A stretch of DNA of 64,000 bases from Siphonodentalium dalli (lineage: Eukaryota; Mollusca; Scaphopoda; Gadilida; Siphonodentaliidae): NCBI GenBank assembly GCA_032622095.1, contig CP136069.1, forward strand, positions 65,249,319 to 65,313,318. The letters are read 5' to 3'. Below are positions 46,641 through 59,480 of this stretch, in pieces (the first letter of the stretch is position 1; each line of letters begins with the position of its first letter). Below the pieces are notes generated by a model, which made no database searches, was not told the origin of the DNA, and worked only from the letters and a program-made list of their open reading frames with translations. The position numbers and the translations under genes were made by a program.

Positions 46641-46866
46641 CCTTTCCATGACTGGAGCTTCCTTAAATTTTTTCGGAAACCCTGTGCCAATGCTTTCTCT
46701 TATATAAAAGAGAATCCATTGGGCTAACAATATTTACATTGACCTTGTGAGCCAGTGCATTGTTATCTTATATATGCGAGGCTCCATATGGGAGACTCGC
46801 ATATATATACAAGATAATGCACTGGCACATTATATTTAATGCTGCACCAGCGCAGCTCCCACCATG
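46641..46866. mobile_element. piggyBac-type MITE, copy 3 (diverged, right end lost)
   Basis: TTAA at 46637-46640 is followed by CCTTTCCATGACTGGAGCTTCC, two hairpins (about 46686-46727 and 46752-46829) and GCGCAGCTCCCACCATGAA. Layout and words match the copy at 60780-61047. Confidence 0.7.
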
Positions 46867-47589
46867 AACTTCGTAGGTATAACTGTATTCATGGTTCCAG
46901 GCTAATTATTTCTTAATCTATTTTACTTCTTATTTACATTCTATATGTTTGGAACACCCGATCATTTAATTGCTATGCTCTACCAGCGTGAAAGTGTTAA
47001 AACGATCTGATCTGTATAGGTTGAGATCGGATTTCCGTCTGTTGGCTCCGCTAACGTTGTTAACTTTTTAAAGAATGTTTTTCTGAAGAAGTTATTTAAA
47101 GATCCCACAGAAGTGATTTTAAAGAGCGTTATTTAAAGAGCGTTTCCCCCCCCGAGGAACTAATTTTAAAGAGTGCTATGAATTAGCTATTTCGTTTGAT
47201 ATTCAATTGATATTCTATGGATATATTTCATATTGATTAGACCAAACATATTTTGTTAATAGTTCAATAACAAAATAAAACTGTTTGGTATCTCTATATA
47301 GGTCTCTATATTGGTTCTCAATTCCCCCCCCCCCCCACCAAAAAAAGCAGACGACGGTGTTAAGTTAGAGTATTTATGTTTTAGTTGTAACTGCATGGAG
47401 GTCTGGAACCCTGTATACGTGTTTAATGTACACGTGTTAAGATTTAACACAACACAGCTAATGTCTGCATGTTTATATAAAAAAAATAAAGAAATACTAT
47501 GAACTCATTCAAAAGAGGTTTTTCAAGATAAGTAGTTTGTCTTGTGTCGAATTTTGGTGACATGCGCACAAATATAAAAGATGATATAT

Positions 47590-49170
47590 GACACAGAGCG
47601 TTCACATTTTCTTTACCAGTGTCCGATCAGCACTAGAGAGTTCATATTTCCATTTGCCCATGTACGATCAGTTCTAAAAAGTGTGGCTGGTCCGTGTATA
47701 AGTATGATCAGCAATAAAGAGCGTTAATATTTCCATTGCCAATGTACGATCAGCAATAAATAGCCTTCGTATTTTCCTTTCCATGCATGTACAATCAGCA
47801 CGAAAGATTATTCAAATTGTCCTTGTCCGTGTACGACCATAAATAAAGAGCGTTCGTATTATCCTAAACATCGTTCATATTTTCCTTGCCCCACCCCACC
47901 CCGTACGATCACTACTAACGATCGTTTATATTCTCCTGGCCCATCATGCACGATCAGCACTATTAAAGAGCGTTCATATTCCCTTGCCCTTGTACGAAAT
48001 AGCACTAAAGAGCGTTCATATTCCATTGCCCTTGTACGAAATAGCACTAAAGAGCGTTCATATTCCCTTGCACATGTACGATCAGCACTAACGGTCGTTT
48101 ATATGTCCCTGCCCATCATGCACCATCAGCATGTAAGAGCGTTCGTATGTCCATTGCCATTGTACGATCAGTACTAAAGTGGGTTCATATTTTCATTTCC
48201 CGCGTCCGATCAGCACTAAAAAGCGTTCATATTCCCTTGCCTATGTACGATCAGCACTAAAAAGCGTTCACATTCCCTTGCCTATGTATGACCAGCACTA
48301 AAGAGCGTTCATAATCCCTTGCCCATGTACGAACAGCACTAAAAGGCGTTCATATTCCCTTGCCTATGTACGACCAGCACTAAAGAGCGTTCATATTCCC
48401 TTGCCTATGTGCGATCCGCACCAAGGAGCGTTCACATCCCTTTCCTATGTACGATCAGCACTAAAGAGCGTTCATATTCCCTTGCCCATGTACGATCAGT
48501 ACTAAAGAGCGTTCACATTACATTGCCTATATATGTACGATCAGTACTAAAGAGCGTTCATATTACATTGCCTATGTACGATCAGCACTAAAGAGCGTTC
48601 ACATTCCCTTTCCATGAACGATCAGCACCGAATAGCGTTCATATTCACTTGCCCGCGACCGACCAATACTCAAGCGCGTTCATATTCCCTTGCCTATTTA
48701 CGATCATCACTAAAGAGCATTCATATTCCCTTGCCTATGTACGACCAACACTAAAGAGCGTTCATATTCTCTTGCCCATGTACGATTAGTACTAAAGAGC
48801 GTTCATATTCCCTTGCCTATGTACGATCAGCACTGAAGAGCGTTCGTAGTCCCTTGCCTATGTACGAACAGCACTGAAGAGCTTTCATATTCCCTTGCCT
48901 ATGTACGATCAGCACTGAAGAGCGTTCATATTCCCTTGCCTATGTACGATCCGCACCAAAGAGCAGTCATGTTTTCCTCGCCCGTGTATACGTGCGATTA
49001 GAACAGAATCGTTATATTTCCTTCACCCGTATATGCTCAGCAATACAGACCATTCATATGTTCCTCGCTAATGTATCATGAGCATTAAAGAGCGTTCATA
49101 ACTCCATGCCCATGTACGATCACAACTAAATAGCGTTCATATTTTCATTATCCATGAACGCTCAGCATAA
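47590..49170. repeat. 41-bp minisatellite, roughly 38 units
   Basis: The unit is CACTAAAGAGCGTTCATATT followed by CCCTTGCCTATGTACGATCAG. Outer units are more diverged and variable in length than those at about 48200-48960, the usual picture of a homogenised core with decaying edges. Confidence 0.92.
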
Positions 49171-49389
49171 AGGAAGCTCCTAAAACATACGTTCGTGCCG
49201 CCTTACAAATGACGAGGACTGCAAATGCCTGCATCTTTTCGGTATATTGTCTTTTGGAGAAATATGATTAATTTTGTGTCAAATTAGTCCAGTGCATTTA
49301 TAATATGACATCAAACCAATAGCAACACAAAGTTCCTTAGTGGGAATAAGTACATTATCTCACCACAAACAACATACTAGATATAAAAA

Positions 49390-51985
49390 AGAATCAAGAA
49401 GGGCGAAAATTTTAAATTTTTTGGTAAAATACTCAATTTATGACTTTTCAAGATTGTCTATGAAAAACTTTATTTCACAAGATCTTCCATTTGTATTTCC
49501 AGTTTGTAGAGTACACAATTCTGATTGCATACCAGAAAACCTTTCCCAGATTAATTGAATATTTTTCAAGTTATGTGCCTTCAAAATTTGGAGTTTATCT
49601 AATTTCAGAGCATCAATTTCTCAAAATTAGCTATTTAAAATCCATTTGTTATGGTCTTTTATTTTGAAAACTAAAGAAAAATGAAGGGATATCTTGTTGT
49701 TTTAGTAATGTCCTCTCTAGATTGTGCACAAGAATGATTTCTTTATGCATCTGTGATTGAGAAAACAAAACTAGTCTTCAAAAAAATGTGTGTTTCCATT
49801 GAATACACAGATGCATTTAATCTTTGTAAATATCGTGTATTTGGCGTTTTACATGGATCATACAGACAATGCAGTATGTGTCCACTGACAACCCAATCAT
49901 TGCCGACGTGCTGACCGCAATGCGTTCTAGTTCCAATTAAGTCGGAATGTAGAGAAGACGCTATCTTGGACCGAGTCGCCAGGTCACTTAAAATAACTGT
50001 TCGTGGGATAACCCATATTGTGGACGTTATATCTAAATGTTGACCAGTCCTCTCTTGATATTTATAGCAGTGGTGGATCAGGATTTCGCCGATTTGGGGC
50101 TATATATGATCAACTTGGGGCTATTTATGATCCCGAAAGCTACCAGGCGGGGGTGGTTAACTCTGAGCTATTTAAGTAAAACGTAATATATCGTACCTTC
50201 TTGCCCAGATTATTCTGACCGATACATTCAGTCCCTTAGCGATTTGAAGCTTTCGAGACCCCACTCCAAACAAGCATCATGGTCGAACATTTTCTATATC
50301 AAGCCTGTATATGCCAGACGTGTCGCTTCTGGTGTTCGTGCATTAATAAAATGCCAGATGTTACACATACTTGACTAATTTCCGCATCCGCGTAAGAGAA
50401 GATATGTGTTGGACTGGCCTTAAGTGTCCTGATAGCAGACAGTTTGACTTCGCTTATCACTACTCACTTGTCTGGCCTGTTAACAATGAACCGCTCGCGC
50501 ACAGGTGATTAATGTTGTCAATTATTGGTGTGGCCATGCAAAATACATGTATTTTACATACATAAATTACATGCATGTGTGTATCCACCCTTAGCCAAAT
50601 TTGCCTGTGATCAAGAACAGCGTGATGAAATAGAAAATTTGAGGTCATACAGCTCAATAAGTATAATATATTCATATTGCCTGTATTTCTCATAAGCACT
50701 TAAGTATACATGGTTGAACACATTGTGGAGGAATTTCCAAAGACATGGTGTGGAACATCAACTTATGGTCCTATGAATCCATAGAATTTACTCTTTTCTA
50801 TAAATAAAAAAATGCCATTTTGTGGCGTTTTTGTCAATTTTTAAAGGTTTTTGTTTATAAATAGAAAAAGCAGGGAACGTATAATGTGTAAAATCATTTG
50901 GACTTTCCTCCTAAAACACTGTATTGTTGAAAAATAGCATTATATAGGATATGCCAATGGATGTCACTGGATTTCAATCACTTCTCTGTAAACTGACTCC
51001 ACATTTGAATATCCGAATATGTTGGGTAGGGCAAAGCATATTGATAAAATCTCCAATGACTAGAATATTGTGACAAGATCATAGCCTTTTGTGATTTCAC
51101 CAACCCCATTATCAATGTTTAAATTTGGAATCAGTTTCTTGAACAATATGTGAAATCCAGTAACTGTTGGCATAACCAATGTAATCCTATCTGTTTCCTA
51201 CACTAAGTGTTTTAGGAGGAAAGGTCAAATGAGTTTACACATTAAACACTAACACTAATTGTTGTTTAATATTTGTGCACAAACAATGGACAAAAACTCC
51301 TTAATAAAAAGTCCAAAATGGCATTTTTTTGGAAAAGAGTCAATATTCTGGATTCATAGAGCCAAAAGTTGATTTTGGAACAAATGTGTTTAGCAATTCC
51401 AGCACAGTGTATTTGACCTATTATAGTTCAGAGGTTATGCGAAATACAGGGCACATGGATATCAATTAATCGAGTTGTATGACCTCACATATGGTATTTC
51501 ACACTAGTTCTGTTCCACAAGGCAAATTTGGCTATATCCATACAATGGAACACACATTTTGTTTAAGAATAATTTTGTCTTCTTGATCATAGATACATAA
51601 AGTAATCATTTTGTGCGCACAATCTGGTGGGGGGGGGGGGGGGGATTAACACAACAGCAATACATCCATTCATTTTGTTCTAGTTTTTAATTTACTAGAC
51701 AATAAAATATGGATTTTAGCTAATTCTGAGAAATTAAGTCTCCGAAATTAGACAATCTCCCAATTTTGAAGGCACATAACTCATAAAAGATATTCAACGT
51801 ATCTGGAATATGTTTTCAGTTCTGTAATCAGAAGTGTGTACACTACAATGGATATATAAATGGTTGGACTTATGAAATGGAGGTTTTTATAAACATTATT
51901 GAACAGTCATAAGTTGAGTATTTTATAAAATTTTGACAAATTTATTTCATAGAATTTATCAATTTCGCCTTTATTGATCCTTTAT
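49390..51985. mobile_element. 2.6-kb palindromic element with an insertion in the left arm
   Basis: The left arm (49390 to about 49815, resuming at about 50578-51000) mirrors the right arm (about 51180-51985) around a centre near 51.07 kb. Paired words include CTTCAAAATTTGGAG with CTCCCAATTTTGAAG, TTAGCCAAATTTGCC with GGCAAATTTGGCTATA, and CTTTCCTCCTAAAACACT with GTGTTTTAGGAGGAAAGG. About 760 bp at 49815-50578 interrupt the left arm and have no mirror. No coding sequence was found. Confidence 0.75.
51631..51646. repeat. Poly(G) run
   Basis: About 16 consecutive G inside the right arm of the palindromic element; the mirrored site has no such run. Confidence 0.9.
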
Positions 51986-52608
51986 TATTTGTAGATGTTA
52001 ATGAAGAACCAAATATTGACGCCGTTGCCATGAAAACTAGATTTTCTCCTGACGTATGACCGGTGGCCCGGACACACCCTCCAAAACGTTTCCCTATAAC
52101 TAAAATCATATATATGTGACGTTCATGTTTAGTGACACAAGTCACAATATCATTATTGGGGTGGGTGTCTAAATAACCCCACTAATCTAGCACGACTCTG
52201 TTCTGGTCTATGCATATATATGTGGCACAATTTCAAAAATGACTACTTGAATCAGTATCTCTTGATTAATTTTCCTCCATGTTATACGTATACACATTAC
52301 TCAAAGCGCATGATCACGCAAGTATGCGTTCAAATTACATTTACATACTGCACACAGAATAGCCTAGATATTACAAGTGGTCACGCGATCAAGGTCGTCG
52401 CCTCGGGCTTGTGACTTCGTTTTCTAGTACAGTGTATTATGTAGCAGTTCACACACAAGAAATTCGCTCGATGGATTTGCAATGGTTACCGCTTATGAAT
52501 TATTCCGAATGTGTGTAATGCGTTATCGCGTGACTTAATCCAAATCAACTCTGACGTCCAAATACTTCGCCGATGCCGAACCTTTGACAACCATGCAACA
52601 TTATAAAA

Positions 52609-52741
52609 ATGGTGACCTGGCTCGAGGGCAACATTGCGGATTGTCTCCCCGAGAAATCAATGTCTCCAGAGGCGCATCGAGGGAGACATTGGTTCCAAGG
52701 GGAGACTATCCGCATTGTTGCCCTGGAGCCAGGTCACCATT
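52609..52741. repeat. 133-bp hairpin with nested stems
   Basis: AATGGTGACCTGGCTC...GAGGGCAACATTGCGGAT pairs with ATCCGCATTGTTGCCCTGGAGCCAGGTCACCATT, and CAATGTCTCC pairs with GGAGACATTG near the centre. There are a few bulges. The open frame across it follows from the stem. Confidence 0.85.
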
Positions 52742-53932
52742 GTTTTATTATGCCGAATAACCATGTCAGCAGTTCTGAAAATTTAACCGGCATCCATGAT
52801 GTTTACTTTTAAGAATGCGGAAGTCGTCTGAATCGTAACGATTTGGGGTTTCCGGTTAAAATGTGACAGTCAAAATACGTCATAAAATTTCGTTCGGGTG
52901 CTTCCGTGAACATGTTCGGGCTCTTTCGGTCGGAGCGGTAAACATTGCAAAAAATGGTGACCGGCAATGTTTCATGGGCGGGAAACATTGCAAACTGAAT
53001 TGTAAAATCACACCCTATGCCAAATTAACATAGGCTTTTAATATGAGGTATAATAATTTGAAATGTGTTCTTCCGAAGAGAGTTCAAGTACATAACTAAT
53101 TGCATATTTTTGTTGCGTATATGGGTTATCATTATACGAATAAAGGGAAAATTAATATCTGACATAACAATATGCCAATTTATATGGCAACTATTTTACT
53201 TATTAAAATTTAGTGTACAACTTATCACGTTTGGAAGAGTAATTGCCATTAGTATTTTTACTTATTTAATTCATATAGTTTCGATGACTTTTCAATAACA
53301 AACTGGAATTATGTGGTGTGTATTTAGGTCTAGTTTATATGTAAATGGTCTGTGTGTGACTCGAAGCTATACGTACAGTTTAGAAAAGGAATATTGTGGA
53401 ATGTTGTAAGAGGGTCAGACGGACTGACGGCTAAATTAATGCATGCAATAATAACATGGATATTGTTATTGGTGAATAAACATTTCAAGTTGGACACCTC
53501 CTTCAACAAAGACAATCCATCCACGTCCCTACATGTACTCAGATGCAGCTATGAATATCATTAAGACACGTTATTTTCACATGACCGCGGCATACGGGCC
53601 TGGTCTGTTTTCGCGTAATGGAATGCCATCGGAAATGCACTTTCCGAGTTGTTGTTGTAATTGACATCACGAGAGGCGATTCCCTGTAGGTGTCCATCGA
53701 TAACGACAAATAGCACTCTCGATTGTCGACAAATCGACGGAATCCCGGGGAGTACTCTGTGAGTTCGAGATTTTTAACGGCAATTAAGCTGAGAGGTCGA
53801 TGCCTATGTATTATTTTGACTACACCTGACTATCCAGGGAGGTAAAGAGCTAGTCCACGTTTCCATCGAAGTAAACCAGCTTGTGAAATCGTTGGGATAA
53901 TGCTGTTTTACCTCGAAGTCCCGTGTATATAT

Positions 53933-53953
53933 AAATATATATATATATATATC
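53933..53953. repeat. (TA)n microsatellite
   Basis: A short TA run. Confidence 0.8.
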
Positions 53954-53959
53954 TTTATT

Positions 53960-55060
53960 GTCCTCCATTCACGGAGAGATATATACAGACAATTTAGGTT
54001 AACAAAGTTTTGACGTATATACAAAGCATGTAGTTCACAATTATGAAAGCAATGAGAACAGACAAACAAACAAACTCCAACGTTGCATAATTATATATGG
54101 CAACAACATAGTTACAATGTCCTTAGACCCGTTGTTTGACATTATTAGTTATCTTCTGCAACATCGGGTACATGGAGATTTAATACCTGGATGTCGATTT
54201 TGAACCCCGAGGCGGATTGGTGGAAACTGCTAGTTCAAGGGTCATTCATATACCCCCGATGTTTCGCGTGCTCATATACCCCCGATGTTTTATGCACGTT
54301 CTCTTATACCCCGCTGCCAAGGGTGACGGGGGACATGGTGATTTAAACGTGGCGTTGTAGCCAATCAGATGCTAGTTACAACCGGATGTGGGGACAACTT
54401 TTATTATCCGCGGGTTTAACGTTGTTGGCCCGCTCAACTAACATCCCCCATAATTGTAATAAAATGTCACAATTGTAACAGTAAACCGGTTTATCATCTA
54501 TTTCTCCCCTAAGCACAACCTCATATTGTTTAGTAAAAAACACGTGTATTATCGGCAGGCGCAGGGACGGAGCTGAGCGCTCTGATGTCGATGTCAATTC
54601 CGGAACATTATTATTATGTTAATTGGAATAAAATTATGATATTCGATTTGCGTTGGGTTATTTAGTTCTGAATGTGAGTTAATTTGGGTGATATAGGGTG
54701 GTTGAACATATTTGTCAACTTGAAAAGACACATTTAAAATTGAACTATACTTTTTCTTGAAGGTGCCTTTACTTTTCCTCGTTGGTTGTGATAAGGACAT
54801 CAATATTAATTTTGTTTAACCCCAGCCGTTTTGAGATCGTTGCTAAAATTTGATTATGTGATAAAAGGGATCTCAAATTCGTAGAATTCTAATGAAATTT
54901 ATTAACCTCGTCCAATAAATTCGATTCGAGCCTCGCCAAAGCTCGACTCGAACCGAATTTAGCGCACTCGGTTAATACATTTCCTATATGATTGCGACTC
55001 ATCAGTGATCTTCTATTTATTCCATATAGATACTATTATAAGTTTATATACTACTAGCCG
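53960..55060. other. Intergenic, no gene recognised
   Basis: A 73-codon minus-strand frame at 54376-54597 has no recognised domain. CATATACCCCCGATGTTT occurs twice at about 54245-54292. Confidence 0.35.
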
Positions 55061-55074
55061 ATGAGCCCGACGTT

Positions 55075-55415
55075 GTCCGAGCTATTCAAAAACCAAATTT
55101 CAAGTCGATAGCTATTCAAAAACCAAATTTCAAGTCGATAGCTCCACCAGTTTCCGAGATCTGGTCTGCGCATGCGCGAAGCTGGCGTCGCACGGGCTCG
55201 GCGACCCGATAAAATTCGTATCCGGGGCAAGATACAAGTAGATAGCTCCACCCGTTTCCGAGATCTCGTCTGCGCATGCGCTGCACGGGCGTCGCACGGG
55301 GTCGCCAATACGACAACGACCGTGTCCGTGGGATTTTACCCCTATAGGAAGTTTGGTCTCGATCGGTGGAGAATCGTAGATTTGTATAAATGACAGACAG
55401 ACAAACAGAAAGATT
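55075..55415. repeat. Dispersed-repeat fragment with internal duplications
   Basis: GCTATTCAAAAACCAAATTTCAAGTCGATA is present twice in tandem (from 55080). The block gatagctccac(c)...gtttccgagatct(g/c)gtctgcgcatgcg is also duplicated (about 55135 and 55231). The end GACAGACAGACAAACAG is typical of the 3' tails of some dispersed invertebrate repeats. Confidence 0.6.
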
Positions 55416-55419
55416 GTAT

Positions 55420-55630
55420 CAAAATATATAAGAGAGATATGTAAATTAGATAGATTGTATCAAAATATATAGGAGAGATATGTAAATTATCTACACACCA
55501 TTACTGGTGTTTGTCAAAGTTTAGTGGGGTATATCAATACTCATTCACGATCATATCATTGAGGTCCGGAGGATGTGGGTTATCTCTCGAATACAGATTG
55601 TATCAAAATATATAGGAGAGATAGATACTA
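55420..55630. repeat. ~45-bp duplicated AT-rich unit
   Basis: AGATTGTATCAAAATATATA with GGAGAGATATGTAAATTA occurs twice in tandem and a third time in part at about 55591. Confidence 0.7.
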
Positions 55631-56067
55631 TTATAACTCCATATGATTTGTCAACTGACAGTAGCAATGTAATGTGAGAAATATATTTTATCACATTGTT
55701 TACATAAATACTAACTCATTTGGCCACACGAACTGACAGTATGAATTACATGTAAACAAATCGAGGTTACTCGTAATATGCGGCATATTTTATGCGCATT
55801 ATATCATGATTGTTGGATTATAATACATCATTATGAACGCAATATGTCACCGATCTATATAGCATCATGTATTGATTTGTTGTGTGATATCGATTAACAC
55901 TGACAAAAATACCGGCACTGAATCTGGGAGTAAAGTCTGCCATAGACATAGGGCTTCGACGTAAAACAGCATTACTATCCCAACCGCATTCGCCACCTGT
56001 ATTACGTCGAAGGAGCTAGCTTTGAACCATGCAGTTCTGCGAATATTATCAAATTCTGACCGCATTA

Positions 56068-57439
56068 TAGTTATTCTACGTCTGCTTAAACATGGAGGTA
56101 AACGAACTAGGATATTGGGATGGCGAGATGCTAGTTTATGTCCGAGAACGCCTCCATGCATAGGCATCATATAACCTGCTTTACGTCCAGATCTGGTGGC
56201 GGGATTTGTCGTATACTTTACTCTATTTTACCCAACAAATCAATAAATGATGCTATATATATCTGAAAGAGTGACGTCGTATGTATACTAATCTGACGTT
56301 CGTGTTACCTTATACGCATAGAATATTCCGGTTTATTACGCGCACCGCGTGTATAACTGGTGGCGATATTCTCGTTACCCGTGGGCGCTGACATTATCAA
56401 TGGGTGATTTATTTATAGAATGGGAATTTTTGGGATGATTAAAAGTCAAACTGCGAGCTGGAGGCCGAGTCCAGTAAAAGGTGTAGTTGGGGAATTTCAA
56501 TTTCGTTTATTGTCGTTAATCAACGTTGATTAATGTTGATTTTTGGTTTGTGATAAACTATATGTCAATTACAAATAAAAGACATTTCTACAGCCCACTG
56601 GGGGTTGTGGTCGGAGACGGTCGAGTCGGCCGCCGGTTCGTTAATTAGCTGGTTGTTATTGTTATTTTAACGGAATTCTGAGTTGGTCATTCGCAAAACC
56701 AATATATGTTATATTCTACAATTACAATCTTGGGTTTATAATATATGATCTTGAGCGCGTTACCATTTCTGACATTGGTTTTCTTGTTATGACTGGCATC
56801 GATTTGTTTACGTTTAAGCTGAGAGCCGACGTGATCCGAAGATCATCGACATAGAGCGGAGTTTGTTTCGACCGATACAAATTTCAGCTCGATCACAACA
56901 AACAAGATGGCGGCGCCCATGTTTAATCGAATGTTGGTTGTGTTTGTAATGTTTTAAGCAGAGCAGAGTAATGTCACAGAGCATTGTGAATTTCCGAAAT
57001 TTATTTAAGTTTTTAGATTTAGATATTTACTATATATATTTATTGGTAACCATATGATACACGAAACTATGATTATATACAATGGAACATTATTTGTTCT
57101 GTGCGTGGTGCGAATCGGAAAGTGCCGGTTTCATTTCGTGAGGTCAATAGAGTTCGCATACTTTTAAAAATATGTAAACAGTGGGGTAAACGTAATTTTC
57201 ACATTAAATTATCAATTGTCTATTGATGTGGTGTTCAGAACAAATGCAATGTCTTCTTCTGAATAAACTCGTTTATTGTCGCAATTGTGATATTTGATTA
57301 CATGTATTGTTGGTGTTATGTGATCTGGTCACTAACGCGTAAAGCCCGTTGTAATATTGAGGCATTCTCGGGCGTAAACTAGCAGCGCACTATCCCAATA
57401 TCCTAGCGTGTGTACGTATTTACTATCAGACTTGGACTA
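56068..57439. mobile_element. 1.37-kb long-TIR transposon, copy B
   Basis: The right end CAGACTTGGACTA and the mirrored pair CTAGGATATTGGGAT...ATCCCAATATCCTAG match the family of copy A (37178-38351). Interior blocks are also shared: tggcgggatttgt, aacaaatcaataaatgatgctatat, gaggtcaa(c/t)(c/a)gagttcgcatacttttaaaa. The left terminus is diverged and no clear target duplication was seen. Confidence 0.75.
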
Positions 57440-57751
57440 ATTTGAGTCCGTTGAAACATGGTTATACGTTACGAAACTATTCTGGGAAGCATTGTCAACA
57501 AGAAAACCATAGTCAGAAATGGTAACGCCACCAAGATCGTATTATTAGCCATAAATATAAATAATAATACAATTATTCTATAAACTAGCTTTCAAATTTT
57601 ATGCGGGAAATTTGCGTACTTCCATATTTCAAGTTTTCCCGTTTCTCGTGGCATACATTACTTTCATCAAACTGTCTTCTTTATTACACAAGCTGATAGG
57701 CCCGACTTCACCCGGGCTGTTTCCCATCTGCTTTCCTGTGAAAGGTGCGAT

Positions 57752-58265
57752 TTGACCTTCAATTGACTATTTCGAAAGTCAAGGTCAGGTCAGGGTCATG
57801 ATTTGTCCAGTCCAAAACACCCCCACCCGTAGAAAACTACCCATAGGTATCAAATTTCGTCGAAATCCGTCCGTTTTACCCAACTTGACCTTTAATTAAC
57901 AATTTTGAAGGTCAAGGTAAGGTCAGAGTCATGATTTGACCCGTCCAAAACACCCCCCCCCCGACAAAAGTACCCATAGGTATCAAATTTCGTCGAAATC
58001 TATCCGTTTTATCCGAGTTGACCTTTGATTGGCCATATTGAAGGTCAAGGTCAGACCGAGGTCACGATTTGACCCGTTCAAAACTCTCCTCGGACCAAAG
58101 TATCCCTAGGTATCAAATTTCGCCGAAATTTGTCCGTTTTACCCAAATTGACCTTGCATTGACAGTTTTAATGGTCAAGGTCAGGTCGGGGTCACGATTT
58201 GACCCGTTCAAAACACTTCCCGGACACAAATACCCATAAGTATCAAATTACGTTGAATTCTATGG
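57752..58265. repeat. ~132-bp tandem repeat, four copies, rich in AGGTCA half-sites
   Basis: Units start with TGACCTT at 57754, 57886, 58019 and 58149. Each has GGTCAAGGTCAGGTC-like words, GATTTGACC, CCAAAACAC and TATCAAATTTCGTCGAAAT. Units differ by about 10-20 percent. Confidence 0.85.
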
Positions 58266-58365
58266 AAAGCCGAGGAGGACATGTTGGTTGCTAATTGCTA
58301 GATATACGACGCGGTATTTTGAAGGTGTTTCAAACTAGGAGATAGAAGTATTCTGCCTTTCAAAT

Positions 58366-58468
58366 GGTGATGAATTATAGTAGTTTATTCAAATTTTATG
58401 GCATAAATTGTTATTAAAACCGTATATACTATAAAAAATTAATGACTCGAAAATTAAGTGGGCCTTTA
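58366..58468. mobile_element. MITE family 4 right-end fragment
   Basis: Matches the right part of 38820-39328, ending GACTCGAAAATTAAGTGGGCCTTTAAA. Confidence 0.7.
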
Positions 58469-58689
58469 AACAAAGTCACAATTGCATTTAGGCTCATCTC
58501 ATACTCGTCCATTCAGCGATATTCTACTGCGCAGTTTGTTATAGCCTCCAGTATTTATTGAGCGTTATACCCCCAACTGTTATAATTCGCCTTTAGCAGG
58601 CGTACTCTTGCCTCAGATTATTGAGATATTAGGTCACACATAATCACATTAAATCGCATCGTAACATAGCAATTGTGTGGGCTCCTTGG

Positions 58690-59480
58690 CGTGAATATGT
58701 AATGAGAAATAAGGTCATACGTAATGACATTAAACTCAAGAAAACCCTCGAAAACAAAACAAAATCACATTTAATGTTTTACGTTATTTCCTTCATAAAA
58801 AGAATCTTCGTGATAATGAACCCTCTCGTTACTTTAGAATATAGAATTAACCTTAAAATAAAAAAAATCTTTGGAACACAGAACCTTCGGAATAACGAAC
58901 CTTCGGATTGGTGAACCTTCGGAATAGCGAACATTCAGAGAAATTTCGGAATAGTGGACCTTCGGGATAGTGAACCTTCGGAATAGAGACATGCCCCCCA
59001 ATATTCATATTATATGCCCAGAGTTCAAAGGTATGGACCCATAAAATTCTAAACTTGGCCCTTAAAATATTGAACTCCAAATTGGAGCACACACAGAACA
59101 CCACTTAAGTCAACTGAACCTATGTCATGTCCCAATGCGGGAGGGTCCATATATACCACAACATTCATAGTATATGCCAAGAATTCAAAGGTATGGGCCC
59201 ACGTAATGACATAAAATCTCAAGAAAACCAGCGAAAACAAAACAAAATCACATTTAATGTTCTAAGTTAAGTTATTTCCTCCTGTATCTGTATCGGTGTG
59301 CGCGCATGATCAGTTCGGATGTGAGCGCACACTCCATATAAAGAATCTTTGTGAAAATGAACCCTCTCAAATTAGTCTCAATACTTTAAAATATAGAATT
59401 AACCTAAAAATAACAAAAACCTTCGGAATAGAGAACCTTCGGAATAGCGGACCTTCGGGATAGCAAACCTTCATAATAGA
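58690..59480. repeat. Tandem ~0.5-kb duplication with 16-bp minisatellite
   Basis: ACGTAATGACAT(T)AAA..., AACAAAACAAAATCACATTTAATGTT and AATGAACCCTCTC occur at about 58715-58840 and again at about 59205-59375. Both copies run into GAACCTTCGGAATAGC repeats (58870-58990 and 59425-59470). That 16-bp unit is a relative of the one in the foldback element at 29.5-30.8 kb. Confidence 0.75.

Noticed and set aside
54376-54597. 73-codon minus-strand frame
   Set aside because: Composition looks protein-like in places, but no domain, signal peptide or splice support.
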